Origin: an uncultured Bacilli bacterium
Lineage (GTDB): Bacteria > Bacillota_I > Bacilli_A > RF39 > UBA660
DNA length: 23,832 nucleotides
Reading direction: 5' to 3'
NCBI GenBank assembly: GCA_910587745.1
Contig: CAJUNE010000021.1
Location: forward strand, 1 to 23,832
The first letter of the stretch is position 1, and each line of letters begins with the position of its first letter. The translations under genes were made by a program, and so were the position numbers. A model generated the notes under the pieces. The model saw nothing but the letters and a program-made list of their open reading frames with translations, made no database searches and was not told where the DNA came from. Positions 8,258 to 15,214 of this stretch are shown piece after piece.

Positions 8258-8935
8258 ATGTTTGATAGATTATTAGAATTAATTTCGATTAATGATATTA
8301 AAAAAATAGGAAATGCTAAAATTTTATTAGTTGGAGTAGGAGGAGTAGGGGGATATGCTTTGGAATCGCTTGTTAGAAGTGGTTTTAAGAATATTTCTAT
8401 TATAGATGGTGATGTTATATCAATTTCTAATTTAAATCGTCAAATTATAGCTAAAATGACTAATATTGATAAATTTAAAGTTGAAGAAGCAAAAACTAGA
8501 AGTTTAGAAATTAATTCTGATGTTAAAATAAATACTATGGGTGTGTATTTAAATGAAGATAATTTTAATGATTTTGTAAATGAAAATTATGATTATATTA
8601 TTGATGCATGCGATGATATTTTAGTTAAAATACTTTTGTTAAAATATGCTAAAGCTCATAATATTAAAATAATTACATCTTTGGGTACAGGTAGAAAGTT
8701 TGACCCTTCTAAACTACAAATAACCACTTTAAACAAAACGTTTAATGATCCTCTAGCTAAAAAGTTGAGAAATGAACTTCGCAAACAAAATATTGATTTG
8801 AATATACCAGTTGTTTTTAGTAGTGAAGAAGCGATAAATACTGGTAATGTAATAGGCAGTGCAATCTTTGTGCCTGCTACTGCGGGGATATTACTTGCAA
8901 ATTATGTATTTAAAGATATATTAAAAAAGAGCTGA
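8258..8935 (+). CDS. tcdA: tRNA threonylcarbamoyladenosine dehydratase (ThiF/E1 family, YrvM)
   Basis: TcdA (CsdL/YrvM) uses ATP to cyclise t6A at position 37 of ANN-decoding tRNAs to ct6A. The 225-residue product starts RLLELISINDIKKIG and has the nucleotide-binding motif GVGGVGGYALESLVRSG, then IIDGDVISISNLNRQ with the adenylation Arg, a DACDD segment, and a C-terminal VFVPATAGILLANYV-like helix typical of the family. The ATG at 8258 is chosen over the ATG at 8252 and the TTG at 8246 because GGTGAT (8248-8253) lies just ahead of it. The family has the same E1-like fold as MoeB and ThiF, but the short length and the neighbours rarA and 6S RNA point to TcdA. It converges on gpsA with abutting stop codons. 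Confidence 0.88.
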   Translation: MFDRLLELISINDIKKIGNAKILLVGVGGVGGYALESLVRSGFKNISIIDGDVISISNLNRQIIAKMTNIDKFKVEEAKTRSLEINSDVKINTMGVYLNEDNFNDFVNENYDYIIDACDDILVKILLLKYAKAHNIKIITSLGTGRKFDPSKLQITTLNKTFNDPLAKKLRNELRKQNIDLNIPVVFSSEEAINTGNVIGSAIFVPATAGILLANYVFKDILKKS

Positions 8936-8946
8936 TTAGCTCTTAT
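8923..8946. terminator. Bidirectional terminator shared by tcdA and gpsA
   Basis: The stem AAGAGCT / AGCTCTT (8927-8933 with 8938-8944) closes the loop GATT. Poly-A on its left serves as the T tract for the - strand; the right side is only weakly T-rich. The tcdA stop (8933-8935) and gpsA stop (8936-8938) sit back to back in the loop region. Confidence 0.75.
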
Positions 8947-9907
8947 TGATAAGAAACTCTGGTAATACTTCAGGGTTTTTATTATTTATTACTATGTCAT
9001 ATATTATATTTATAATTGGTATTTTTATTTTTCGATTTTTAGTTAGTTCTTTTATTGAGAATAAAGTGTAATATCCTTCAGTTGTATTTTCTTTTAAATA
9101 TTTTTCAATAGCATTTTTGTCTTTAGTTTGACCTATTACAACTCCAAATTTATAATTACGGCTTTTAGGAGTAGAACAGGTTAACATTAAATCTCCAACA
9201 CCAGCAAATGATAAAATTGTTTTGGGGTTACATTCTAGTTTTTTTAGTAATTCTTTAATATCATGTATAGCTTCAGTTATTAAAAAATATCTAGTTGATT
9301 CATGATAACCTAATCCTTCTAATATGCCGGCAGCTATAGCTATAACATTTTTTATGCTTCCACATATTTCAGTACCATTTAAATCGTGATTTATACGTAG
9401 TTTTAATAAAGGGTTTGCTAAAGCCTTTTTTACTATTTTTTCAGTTTTTTTACTGCTTATTGCTAAAGATAGAGCGCAGGGTTCCTCACTTATTAAATCA
9501 ATAGCGAAGGTTGGGCCCGATATAACACCAATGTTTTTAGATTTTAAAATATCAAATACTATATCCGATAGGAAAGAGCAAGTTTCGTTTTCAACGCCTT
9601 TACTAGCAATACATATTGGTATGTTTTTGGAAATAGGTTTCATTGCAACACATACACTTCTTACGTATTTAGCAGTTGTTGCTATTATTATTAATTCTGT
9701 ATCTTTTATTGCTTCTTTTATATCATTTGTTACAATTATGTTTTTTGGTATTTTTGTATCAGTTAATGGTTTAAAATTATGATTTTTTTGAAAATTATCA
9801 ATTAATTCTTTATTTTCACTCCACATTTTTATATTATGATTATTTCTGGCTATATTTAAGGCGATTGCTATACCATATATTCCAGTACCTATTATACTTA
9901 CATTCAT
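8936..9907 (-). CDS. gpsA: NAD(P)-dependent glycerol-3-phosphate dehydrogenase
   Basis: GpsA reduces dihydroxyacetone phosphate to sn-glycerol 3-phosphate, the backbone for phospholipids. The 323-residue protein begins with the Rossmann motif GTGIYG, has SGPTFA near the middle and KNVIAIAAGILEGLGY with the catalytic Lys, followed by the signature AGVGDLMLTCSTPKSRNYKFG. The canonical GxGSWG is here GTGIYG, a tolerated change. Its ATG overlaps the rarA stop as ATGA, with GAGGAA as ribosome site inside rarA, so gpsA is translationally coupled to rarA and read from the rarA promoter. It ends in the terminator shared with tcdA. Confidence 0.96.
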   Translation of the reverse strand: MNVSIIGTGIYGIAIALNIARNNHNIKMWSENKELIDNFQKNHNFKPLTDTKIPKNIIVTNDIKEAIKDTELIIIATTAKYVRSVCVAMKPISKNIPICIASKGVENETCSFLSDIVFDILKSKNIGVISGPTFAIDLISEEPCALSLAISSKKTEKIVKKALANPLLKLRINHDLNGTEICGSIKNVIAIAAGILEGLGYHESTRYFLITEAIHDIKELLKKLECNPKTILSFAGVGDLMLTCSTPKSRNYKFGVVIGQTKDKNAIEKYLKENTTEGYYTLFSIKELTKNRKIKIPIINIIYDIVINNKNPEVLPEFLINKS

Positions 9908-11103
9908 TTATTGTTCCTCATTTCATCATATAATTTATTTAAATTTAATTCATATTTATTATTTTTTTTATGATAATATTTTCGATTTTTAAGTTTTTCA
10001 GGTAAATATTCTTGTTTTACATAATCATTCTTATAATTATGGGGATATAAATATTCAGAACTGGGATTTATTAAATGTCTTGGTATTCTGCTAATATTAC
10101 CTTTATTTATATCATTTACAGCTTCATTAATCGCTAAGTAAGCACTATTACTTTTAGGAGATAAGGCCAGTTCAGTTACTACAACACCAAGAGGAATTTG
10201 TGCTTCTGGTAATCCTACTAATTCAGATGCTTCTATAGCTGCCATAACTTTTGGTCCCATAGCTGGATTAGCTAAGCCTATATCTTCGTAAGCTATGACA
10301 CTCATTCTACGATATATACTATCTAAATCACCAGCGACAATAAGTCTTGCTAAATAATGTAGCGCAGCATCAACATCACTACCGCGAATTGACTTTTGGA
10401 AGGCACTAAGAACATCATAATGTCCATCTTCATTTTTATCGTGGAAAAAAACAGGCTTATTATTTATTTTTTTTATATCTTCTATTGTAATTTTGTGTTC
10501 TTTAGTAGAATAGTAGGCTACTTCTAAAGTGTTTATTGCTGATCTGAAATCACCACTACTTAAAGATGCTATATATTCTAGGGCTTTGGGTTCAATATCA
10601 ATATTTTCTAAAAAGTTACAAGCTCTATTTAACCCTAATAAGATGTCTTCTTTATCTAATTCTTTTAACTCATATATTTGACATCGACTTCTAATTGCTG
10701 GATTTATTTTATGATAGGGGTTAGATGTTGTTAAACCTATTAGTATTATTAAACCTGATTCAATATGGGGAAGTAATATATCTTGCTTATCTTTATTCAT
10801 ACGATGTATTTCATCTATAACTAAAATCATTTCACCATACATTTTAGCTTCTTCTATTGCTATATCAAAATCAGCTTTATTATTTGTTGTGGCATTTAAA
10901 AATTTAGATCTGATATTTAATTCGTTTATTAGTGCATTAGCTATACTGGTTTTGCCAATACCGGGTTTGCCATATAAAATCATTGAAAATATTTTACCAT
11001 TTTTTATTAGATTGGATAGAACTTTATTTTCCCCTATAAGATGTTTTTGACCTATAACTTCTGAAATATTATTTGGCCTTATTTTATTTGCTAGTAGTTC
11101 CAT
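9904..11103 (-). CDS. rarA: RarA/MgsA replication-associated recombination AAA+ ATPase
   Basis: RarA is a clamp-loader-like AAA+ ATPase that acts at stalled forks with SSB and RecA. The 399-residue sequence has RPNNISEVIGQKHLIGE at the N-terminus, Walker A YGKPGIGKTS, Walker B LVIDEIHR, sensor 1 LIGLTTSNPY, arginine-finger region NPAIRSRCQIYEL, and the C-terminal MgsA tetramerisation part with SVIAYEDIGLANPAM and SNSAYLAINEA. The start MELLANKIRP is chosen because GGTGAT precedes it; a longer frame starting nine codons earlier would run through the -10 box. rarA is known to neighbour tcdA (yrvM) in Bacillus, as it does here. Confidence 0.96.
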   Translation of the reverse strand: MELLANKIRPNNISEVIGQKHLIGENKVLSNLIKNGKIFSMILYGKPGIGKTSIANALINELNIRSKFLNATTNNKADFDIAIEEAKMYGEMILVIDEIHRMNKDKQDILLPHIESGLIILIGLTTSNPYHKINPAIRSRCQIYELKELDKEDILLGLNRACNFLENIDIEPKALEYIASLSSGDFRSAINTLEVAYYSTKEHKITIEDIKKINNKPVFFHDKNEDGHYDVLSAFQKSIRGSDVDAALHYLARLIVAGDLDSIYRRMSVIAYEDIGLANPAMGPKVMAAIEASELVGLPEAQIPLGVVVTELALSPKSNSAYLAINEAVNDINKGNISRIPRHLINPSSEYLYPHNYKNDYVKQEYLPEKLKNRKYYHKKNNKYELNLNKLYDEMRNNK

Positions 11104-11118
11104 ATAATCACCATAAAT

Positions 11119-11127
11119 ATTATAACA
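11119..11127 (-). promoter_or_regulatory. Extended -10 promoter of rarA-gpsA
   Basis: On the - strand TGT precedes TATAAT (complement of 11119-11124). The expected start is near 11112, so the mRNA would begin at the GGTGAT ribosome site with a leader of about nine bases. Confidence 0.7.
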
Positions 11128-11143
11128 CAAATTTTTGTATTCG

Positions 11144-11152
11144 TGGTATAAT
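11144..11152 (+). promoter_or_regulatory. Extended -10 promoter of the Xer recombinase gene
   Basis: TGG precedes TATAAT (11147-11152). It lies back to back with the rarA promoter, only 16 bases separating the two TGn motifs, so upstream contacts of the two polymerases must overlap. Confidence 0.7.
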
Positions 11153-11172
11153 TTAAAAGTAGGTGAAGTAAA

Positions 11173-12072
11173 TTGAAAGATATGGATGATATTTTTAAAA
11201 ATAATAAAGAATTAGAAAGATATGCTAATGAGTATTTAATTACTGAATATAATACTTCTAAAAATACTAGAGATTCTTATTTATATGATTTAAAAGAATT
11301 AGCAATTTTTTATAATAAGAATATTGCTTATTTAAAAAGAGAAGATATCCAAGAATATTTGCGTAAATTAGTTAATAAAAAAGCTAGAACTAAAGCTCAT
11401 TATTTAACTGTTTTTAATAGCTTTTATAGTTTTTTAGTTAAAGAAAATATAATTGCTATTAATCCTTGTGAAAATATTAAAATGCCTAAATTAGAAAAGA
11501 AATTACCAGAATATCTATCTGTAGAAGAAGTAGATAAACTTCTAGATATTAAAACTAATACTGCATATGAAAAAAGAAATAAAGCAATGCTTGAAATGCT
11601 TTATGGAACAGGGGTGAGGATAAGTGAACTTATTAATTTAACTATGAGCAATATTTTTTTAGAAGATAAGATGATAAAAGTTTTTGGAAAGGGTAGTAAG
11701 GAACGTATTATTCCAATTAATACTTATGCATTAGACTGTTTAGTTGATTATTTGCAGTTTGGCCGCAGCGCTTTACTTGGAACCAAAAATAGTGAATATG
11801 TCTTCATAAGTAGTAGGCGCACTAAAATTACTAGACAAGCTTTTTTTAAAATTATAAAAAAATTATGTGAAGAAGCTGGTATAAAGAAAAATATTAGTCC
11901 GCATATTTTAAGACATTCTTTTGCTACTCATTTGCTTCATAATGGTGCTGATCTTCGTATTGTACAAGAACTATTAGGCCATAGTGACATATCTACTACT
12001 CAAATATATACCCATTTAACTAATGAAAAATTAGAAAGTGAATATGATAAACATCCTTTTATGACAAAATAA
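11173..12072 (+). CDS. xerD: XerC/XerD-type tyrosine recombinase
   Basis: This is a 299-residue site-specific recombinase of the size and architecture of XerC/XerD, which resolve chromosome dimers at dif. Residues ~15-90 form the SAM-like core-binding domain (ITEYNTSKNTRDSYLYDL). The catalytic domain shows all six residues: R149 (GTGVRISEL), K173 (FGKGSKER), H244 and R247 (HILRHSFATHLL), H270 (LLGHSDISTT) and the nucleophile Y279 (QIYTHLT). The TTG at 11173 fits AGGTGA (11161-11166) with a six-base gap; the ATG at 11182 would be too far from it. XerC and XerD cannot be separated with confidence. A dif candidate lies 1.08 kb downstream, supporting the housekeeping role over a phage integrase. 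Confidence 0.92.
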   Translation: MKDMDDIFKNNKELERYANEYLITEYNTSKNTRDSYLYDLKELAIFYNKNIAYLKREDIQEYLRKLVNKKARTKAHYLTVFNSFYSFLVKENIIAINPCENIKMPKLEKKLPEYLSVEEVDKLLDIKTNTAYEKRNKAMLEMLYGTGVRISELINLTMSNIFLEDKMIKVFGKGSKERIIPINTYALDCLVDYLQFGRSALLGTKNSEYVFISSRRTKITRQAFFKIIKKLCEEAGIKKNISPHILRHSFATHLLHNGADLRIVQELLGHSDISTTQIYTHLTNEKLESEYDKHPFMTK

Positions 12073-12096
12073 AAGCCACATTAATTCGTGGCTTTT
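12071..12096 (+). terminator. Intrinsic terminator of the Xer gene
   Basis: The stem AAAAGCCAC / GTGGCTTTT (12071-12079 with 12088-12096) has an eight-base loop and ends in a T run. The xer stop codon TAA (12070-12072) overlaps its first base. Confidence 0.92.
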
Positions 12097-12117
12097 TTAA
12101 TTAATAGAGGGTTATAA

Positions 12118-12255
12118 TTAACGACTCTCTCTATTTGAACGACTACTTTCGTTTCTAGAGTTTCTAGAAGACTCATTGTTTCTAGAATTTCTTGAACAAT
12201 TTTTTGAATTTTTTTCGTTCTTATTATTTTTATTATTTTGTTTTTGATTTCTCAT
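12118..12255 (-). CDS. 45-residue Asn/Ser/Arg-rich miniprotein, function unknown
   Basis: This short open frame on the - strand starts at ATG 12255-12253 and stops at TAA 12120-12118. A strong ribosome site, GGGAGGG, lies 8-10 bases upstream. The product starts MRNQKQNNKNNKNEKN, has a single Cys near residue 20, and ends with a repeated Arg-Asn-Ser pattern (SRNSRNNESSRNSRNE). Composition is almost entirely Asn, Ser, Arg, Lys, Glu and Gln, so it should be hydrophilic, basic and disordered. I recall similar small Asn-rich hypothetical proteins in Clostridia and related bacteria, but no function. A low-complexity artefact is the alternative; the ribosome site and the otherwise gene-free space favour a real gene. 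It sits between the xer terminator and the ZIP gene, transcribed toward xer. Confidence 0.6.
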   Translation of the reverse strand: MRNQKQNNKNNKNEKNSKNCSRNSRNNESSRNSRNESSRSNRESR

Positions 12256-12325
12256 TTTCTTTTCCCTCCCACTATTATTATGGTTTAAATAAATACTTTA
12301 ATTCATAAACTTTAATGGTGATTAT

Positions 12326-13081
12326 ATGGAAATTATTGGCGCATTACTAGTATCTACCATTGCGGGTTTATCTACTGTTCTTGGAGGATTAGTTATATTT
12401 TTTAAGTTTAAAGAGGATAATATTTTAAAATTTATTACTGCTTCTTTAGCTTTTTCATTAGCTATAATGATTGGTATTAGTATAACTGATTTAATACCTG
12501 AATCAACTTTTATTTTACTTAAAAACTTCGGAGTAGAAAAGGGGATAGTATTATCTTTTATTGCGTTTATAATAGGGATAATACTAATACATTGTTTACA
12601 AAAAATAATAAAGAAGACTGAGATGAAAAAAAGTGATTTATATAAACTTGGAATTCTTAATATGCTTGCTTTAATATTACATAATTTTCCTGAAGGTATA
12701 GCGACTTTTATGAGTTCATATAAAGATATGTCCATGGGAATTAAATTAGCTTTAGCTATTGCTTTTCATAATATTCCAGAAGGTATTAGTATTGCTGTTC
12801 CTATTTATTATGCAACTAACTCTAAAAGGGAAGCTCTTTTTAAAACTTTGTTGTCAGGTGTAGCTGAACCAATAGGTGCTTTACTTGCTTATATATTTCT
12901 TAGTAAATTTATTACTGATAGTTTAATTAGTTTAATTCTTTTATTAGTTGGTGGAATTATGATTACTCTTGCTATAGAAGGTATTTTGCCAAAAGCTAAG
13001 AAATATAATTTGAATAAGTATTTGTATCTTGGAATGTTTATTGGCTTAGGATTAATATTATTTAATTATTTTATATTTTAA
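12326..13081 (+). CDS. zupT: ZIP-family divalent metal transporter (ZupT-like)
   Basis: This 251-residue membrane protein has about eight hydrophobic segments and the two ZIP metal-site helices: HNFPEGIATFM in TM4 and HNIPEGISIAVPIYY in TM5, whose His, Asn and Glu residues line the binuclear metal site. ZupT-type ZIP proteins import Zn2+ and also Fe2+ or Mn2+. Between TM3 and TM4 a short Lys-rich loop (KIIKKTEMKKSDLYK) replaces the His-rich loop of many ZIPs. The ATG at 12326 has GGTGAT just in front. No Zur- or Fur-type operator was recognised upstream. This is the last + strand protein gene before the dif candidate. Confidence 0.9.
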   Translation: MEIIGALLVSTIAGLSTVLGGLVIFFKFKEDNILKFITASLAFSLAIMIGISITDLIPESTFILLKNFGVEKGIVLSFIAFIIGIILIHCLQKIIKKTEMKKSDLYKLGILNMLALILHNFPEGIATFMSSYKDMSMGIKLALAIAFHNIPEGISIAVPIYYATNSKREALFKTLLSGVAEPIGALLAYIFLSKFITDSLISLILLLVGGIMITLAIEGILPKAKKYNLNKYLYLGMFIGLGLILFNYFIF

Positions 13082-13150
13082 ATTATTTAAAAGTATAACA
13101 AGTATTAGAAGTGCAAAAAGACAATTGTCTTAGTGTTTTCGCGAAGTCAA

Positions 13151-13178
13151 AGTTAACATAATATATATTTTGCGAAAT
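13151..13178 (-). other. dif: Candidate dif site (XerC/XerD dimer-resolution site)
   Basis: The 28 bases divide into an 11-base arm AGTTAACATAA, the central hexamer TATATA, and an 11-base arm TTTTGCGAAAT. Read on the - strand and compared with the B. subtilis dif as I remember it, 23 of 28 positions agree. The XerD-side arm (TTATGTTAACT versus TTATGTAAACT) differs at one position and the centre is identical; the four other differences are in the XerC-side arm. Location supports the call: a Xer gene 1.1 kb away, the strand switch of all main genes, and a long gene-free interval. Confidence 0.85.
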
Positions 13179-13373
13179 ATAATTTCTTAAAAAAATTTAA
13201 TTTATATTACAAAGATGTTTGAATATTTTAAACGTAATTTTTAAATATACATCTCATTACAACTAATAAATATTATACATAATAAGCCTTGATAATTTGT
13301 CTTAAATTTATATATTAAATTTATATAAAAAATTTTTTAATAAAATCATTATATTTAAATTTTTCATACGTTT

Positions 13374-13447
13374 ATAACCTTATTTATATTTATAATATGG
13401 TTATTAATACGCACGTATATCTTTATTTATATATTTAATAAGGTTAT
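13374..13447. repeat. 11-bp perfect inverted repeat in the dif interval
   Basis: ATAACCTTATT (13374-13384) is repeated in inverted form as AATAAGGTTAT (13437-13447), with a 52-base AT-rich spacer that itself contains a third partial copy (GGTTATTA, 13399-13406). It may be a protein-binding pair or a hairpin; function unknown. Confidence 0.6.
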
Positions 13448-13522
13448 ATATTATATATCATATATTTAAATAATAATGATAGTAGGGGTTATATAAAATA
13501 AAAAATGGAATTCCCCCTCTTA

Positions 13523-14335
13523 TTAATTTAATTCGGTTTTAAACCAATAGTAACTGTTACTTTTACCTTCTTTAAAAGTATGCTTATATATAGCCCCATA
13601 TTTTTTTATTAATGACATAGTCTCTTTAGTATTGTTTATATCTATTTTTTTCAATTCTTCACTGCACTCATTATTTTTTTCACTATTATTTTTAGAATAA
13701 CAAATATTGTTGCTTATTTTAAGAAAATAATCATATATAATTATTTCTCCATTTGAACTTTCTATAGCTTTGTCTATCATTCTAAAAATGGTTGTATTAG
13801 GAATTATAGATACTTTGTAATTCTCGGCTTTGCCACAATAATATCTCTCCCCTTCTTTATAACAAGCTTCTTTATCAGATATGTAAAAGCTGTCTTTTTC
13901 AGTCATTTTAGTTCCATAAATATCCGTGTAAACTTCATTTAAAATATTATTTTCTATTATTTTATAGCTGCATTCGCTTTCTTTTTCGTCTGTTGTAGCT
14001 AATGTTGTTTTTTCTCCTACTTTGCATATTTTATTATCATTATCATTTTGGCTAGTTTCTTTTGTTACTTCTATAATTATATCTTTAATATCTATGGCGT
14101 AGTAAGCTTTGCATAGTCTGTTTTCTATATCTAAATCGCTCTCAGTCATAGTTTTATCGCTATATGTAATTAAGCCTCCGCATTTGTTTGTGTCAACCTC
14201 ACCAAGACTAGCATGTAAATTTTTTATTTTATCACTGTTAATATCTAATTTCTTTTCTCCTAAAAATACTACAAAAATTAATAATATGATCAAAATTATT
14301 ACTGATATTATTAATACTAAATTCTTATTTTTCAT
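13523..14335 (-). CDS. Membrane-anchored, cysteine-rich extracytoplasmic protein, function unknown
   Basis: I do not recognise the family. The 270-residue product has one N-terminal hydrophobic segment (about residues 6-25) after a short Lys-rich start, and no lipobox Cys, so it is probably an N-in signal anchor with ~240 residues outside the cell. Eight cysteines (52, 75, 104, 122, 158, 167, 212, 224) suggest up to four disulfides, unusual for a small Firmicutes protein. Residues ~94-125 and ~210-228 are polar and low-complexity. The start lies two bases after the stop of the upstream HTH gene, so the two are very likely one operon with coupled translation; no separate ribosome site is evident. 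It is the gene nearest the dif candidate on the right. No enzyme motif is visible. Confidence 0.75.
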   Translation of the reverse strand: MKNKNLVLIISVIILIILLIFVVFLGEKKLDINSDKIKNLHASLGEVDTNKCGGLITYSDKTMTESDLDIENRLCKAYYAIDIKDIIIEVTKETSQNDNDNKICKVGEKTTLATTDEKESECSYKIIENNILNEVYTDIYGTKMTEKDSFYISDKEACYKEGERYYCGKAENYKVSIIPNTTIFRMIDKAIESSNGEIIIYDYFLKISNNICYSKNNSEKNNECSEELKKIDINNTKETMSLIKKYGAIYKHTFKEGKSNSYYWFKTELN

Positions 14336-14337
14336 TA

Positions 14338-15114
14338 TTATACTTTACGAGATTGAATTTCAGCTATTTTTTCAAATACTTCAGCAGCATTTTGTTCATT
14401 TATTTGATTATATCCAAGCTCTCTTAATGCTTGTATTTTTATAGTATTTAGTTGTTGAGTTCTACTTAATTTTTCTTCGTTTTTTTGTTCAATTTCTTGT
14501 ACAAATCTTTTATGACTTTCAGCTAATTTGCTCCTGCTTGCGCCGCCATTATTATATAGAGTTAAGGCTGAATATAAAATTCCTTCAAATATAAATTGAC
14601 GCTCTTCATCAAAAACAAATTCGTCAGGACTAATAAAGCCTGTTGTTTTAGACATATATCCTAATATATACTTAATTTCTGGAACGTTATCGATTGATTG
14701 CAACATATGATATAAATAATTCATAGCATTATAATTTTCTTCTTTTTTGTTTTCTTCTAATAACTTTTCTTTGATTAAATAAGTGATGTCAGCGATTAAT
14801 GTTTGCTCTGTCTTATTTAAACCTTTCATATCAAAAAAGCTGTCCATATCACTAGAGTTTTTTACTCCTTGATTTAATCTATTTTCTACAGACATTAAAT
14901 AATCAGTTGTGATTTTTATTCCTTTTATAGTACCTTCATCGCCATCTTCAATGTCTAATAATTTTAGTAATAGTATTTTTTTCTCTTTGGGCCATTTATT
15001 TAGATCTTCTAATTCTAAATAATTATATACCATTTGTCTTGAAACATTTAAATATTTAGCTAATCTAACTTTAGATATACCAAGTTCTTGCAATAATTCA
15101 CTTAAACTATTCAT
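14338..15114 (-). CDS. HTH DNA-binding protein (XRE-like), possible regulator
   Basis: The 258-residue protein opens with a helix-turn-helix of the lambda-repressor/XRE type: SKVRLAKYLNVSRQMVYNYL at about residues 14-33. It is followed by ~220 residues of predicted helix with no recognised domain, including a charged segment ending in EKIAEIQSRK. The second ATG (15114) is chosen because AAAGGAG sits seven bases ahead; the first ATG (15120) would be only two bases from it. The promoter has both consensus boxes with a palindrome in the spacer, fitting autoregulation. It is cotranscribed with the Cys-rich membrane protein. A chromosome-terminus or cell-envelope regulator are both conceivable; neither is shown. 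No prophage genes surround it. Confidence 0.75.
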   Translation of the reverse strand: MNSLSELLQELGISKVRLAKYLNVSRQMVYNYLELEDLNKWPKEKKILLLKLLDIEDGDEGTIKGIKITTDYLMSVENRLNQGVKNSSDMDSFFDMKGLNKTEQTLIADITYLIKEKLLEENKKEENYNAMNYLYHMLQSIDNVPEIKYILGYMSKTTGFISPDEFVFDEERQFIFEGILYSALTLYNNGGASRSKLAESHKRFVQEIEQKNEEKLSRTQQLNTIKIQALRELGYNQINEQNAAEVFEKIAEIQSRKV

Positions 15115-15144
15115 TTTCATTCTCCTTTTAATGTTTACATTTTA

Positions 15145-15174
15145 ATTATAAGGTAATTAACACAGTTGTGTCAA
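15145..15174 (-). promoter_or_regulatory. Consensus promoter with palindromic operator, HTH/membrane-protein operon
   Basis: On the - strand the -35 TTGACA (15169-15174) and -10 TATAAT (15145-15150) are both exact, with an 18-base spacer. The palindrome ACACAGTTGTGT (15160-15171) overlaps the -35, and a wider inverted pair ATTAACA / TGTTAAT flanks it. A repressor at this place would block polymerase. Confidence 0.8.
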
Positions 15175-15214
15175 GTAGTTGTTAATCTTTTGTATTAAAA
15201 AAGAGATAGCTTTA

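Larger units (their letters stand above)
13082..13522. other. 440-bp gene-free, very AT-rich terminus region
   Basis: No ORF with a ribosome site is visible on either strand. The segment contains the 12-base palindrome AGACAATTGTCT (13119-13130) and the palindrome TTCGCGAA (13138-13145). It also holds the dif candidate, an imperfect hairpin with AGATGT / ACATCT ends (13213-13254), and a perfect 11-bp inverted repeat at 13374-13447. Coding direction switches from + to - across it. It is by far the largest non-coding stretch of the window that contains no RNA gene. Confidence 0.8.

Noticed and set aside
12322..12735. 137-codon - strand frame
   Set aside because: Antisense to the clear ZIP transporter gene, without a ribosome site.
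14109..14444. 111-codon + strand frame
   Set aside because: Lies antisense across the HTH and Cys-rich protein genes; no ribosome site, low-complexity hydrophobic product.
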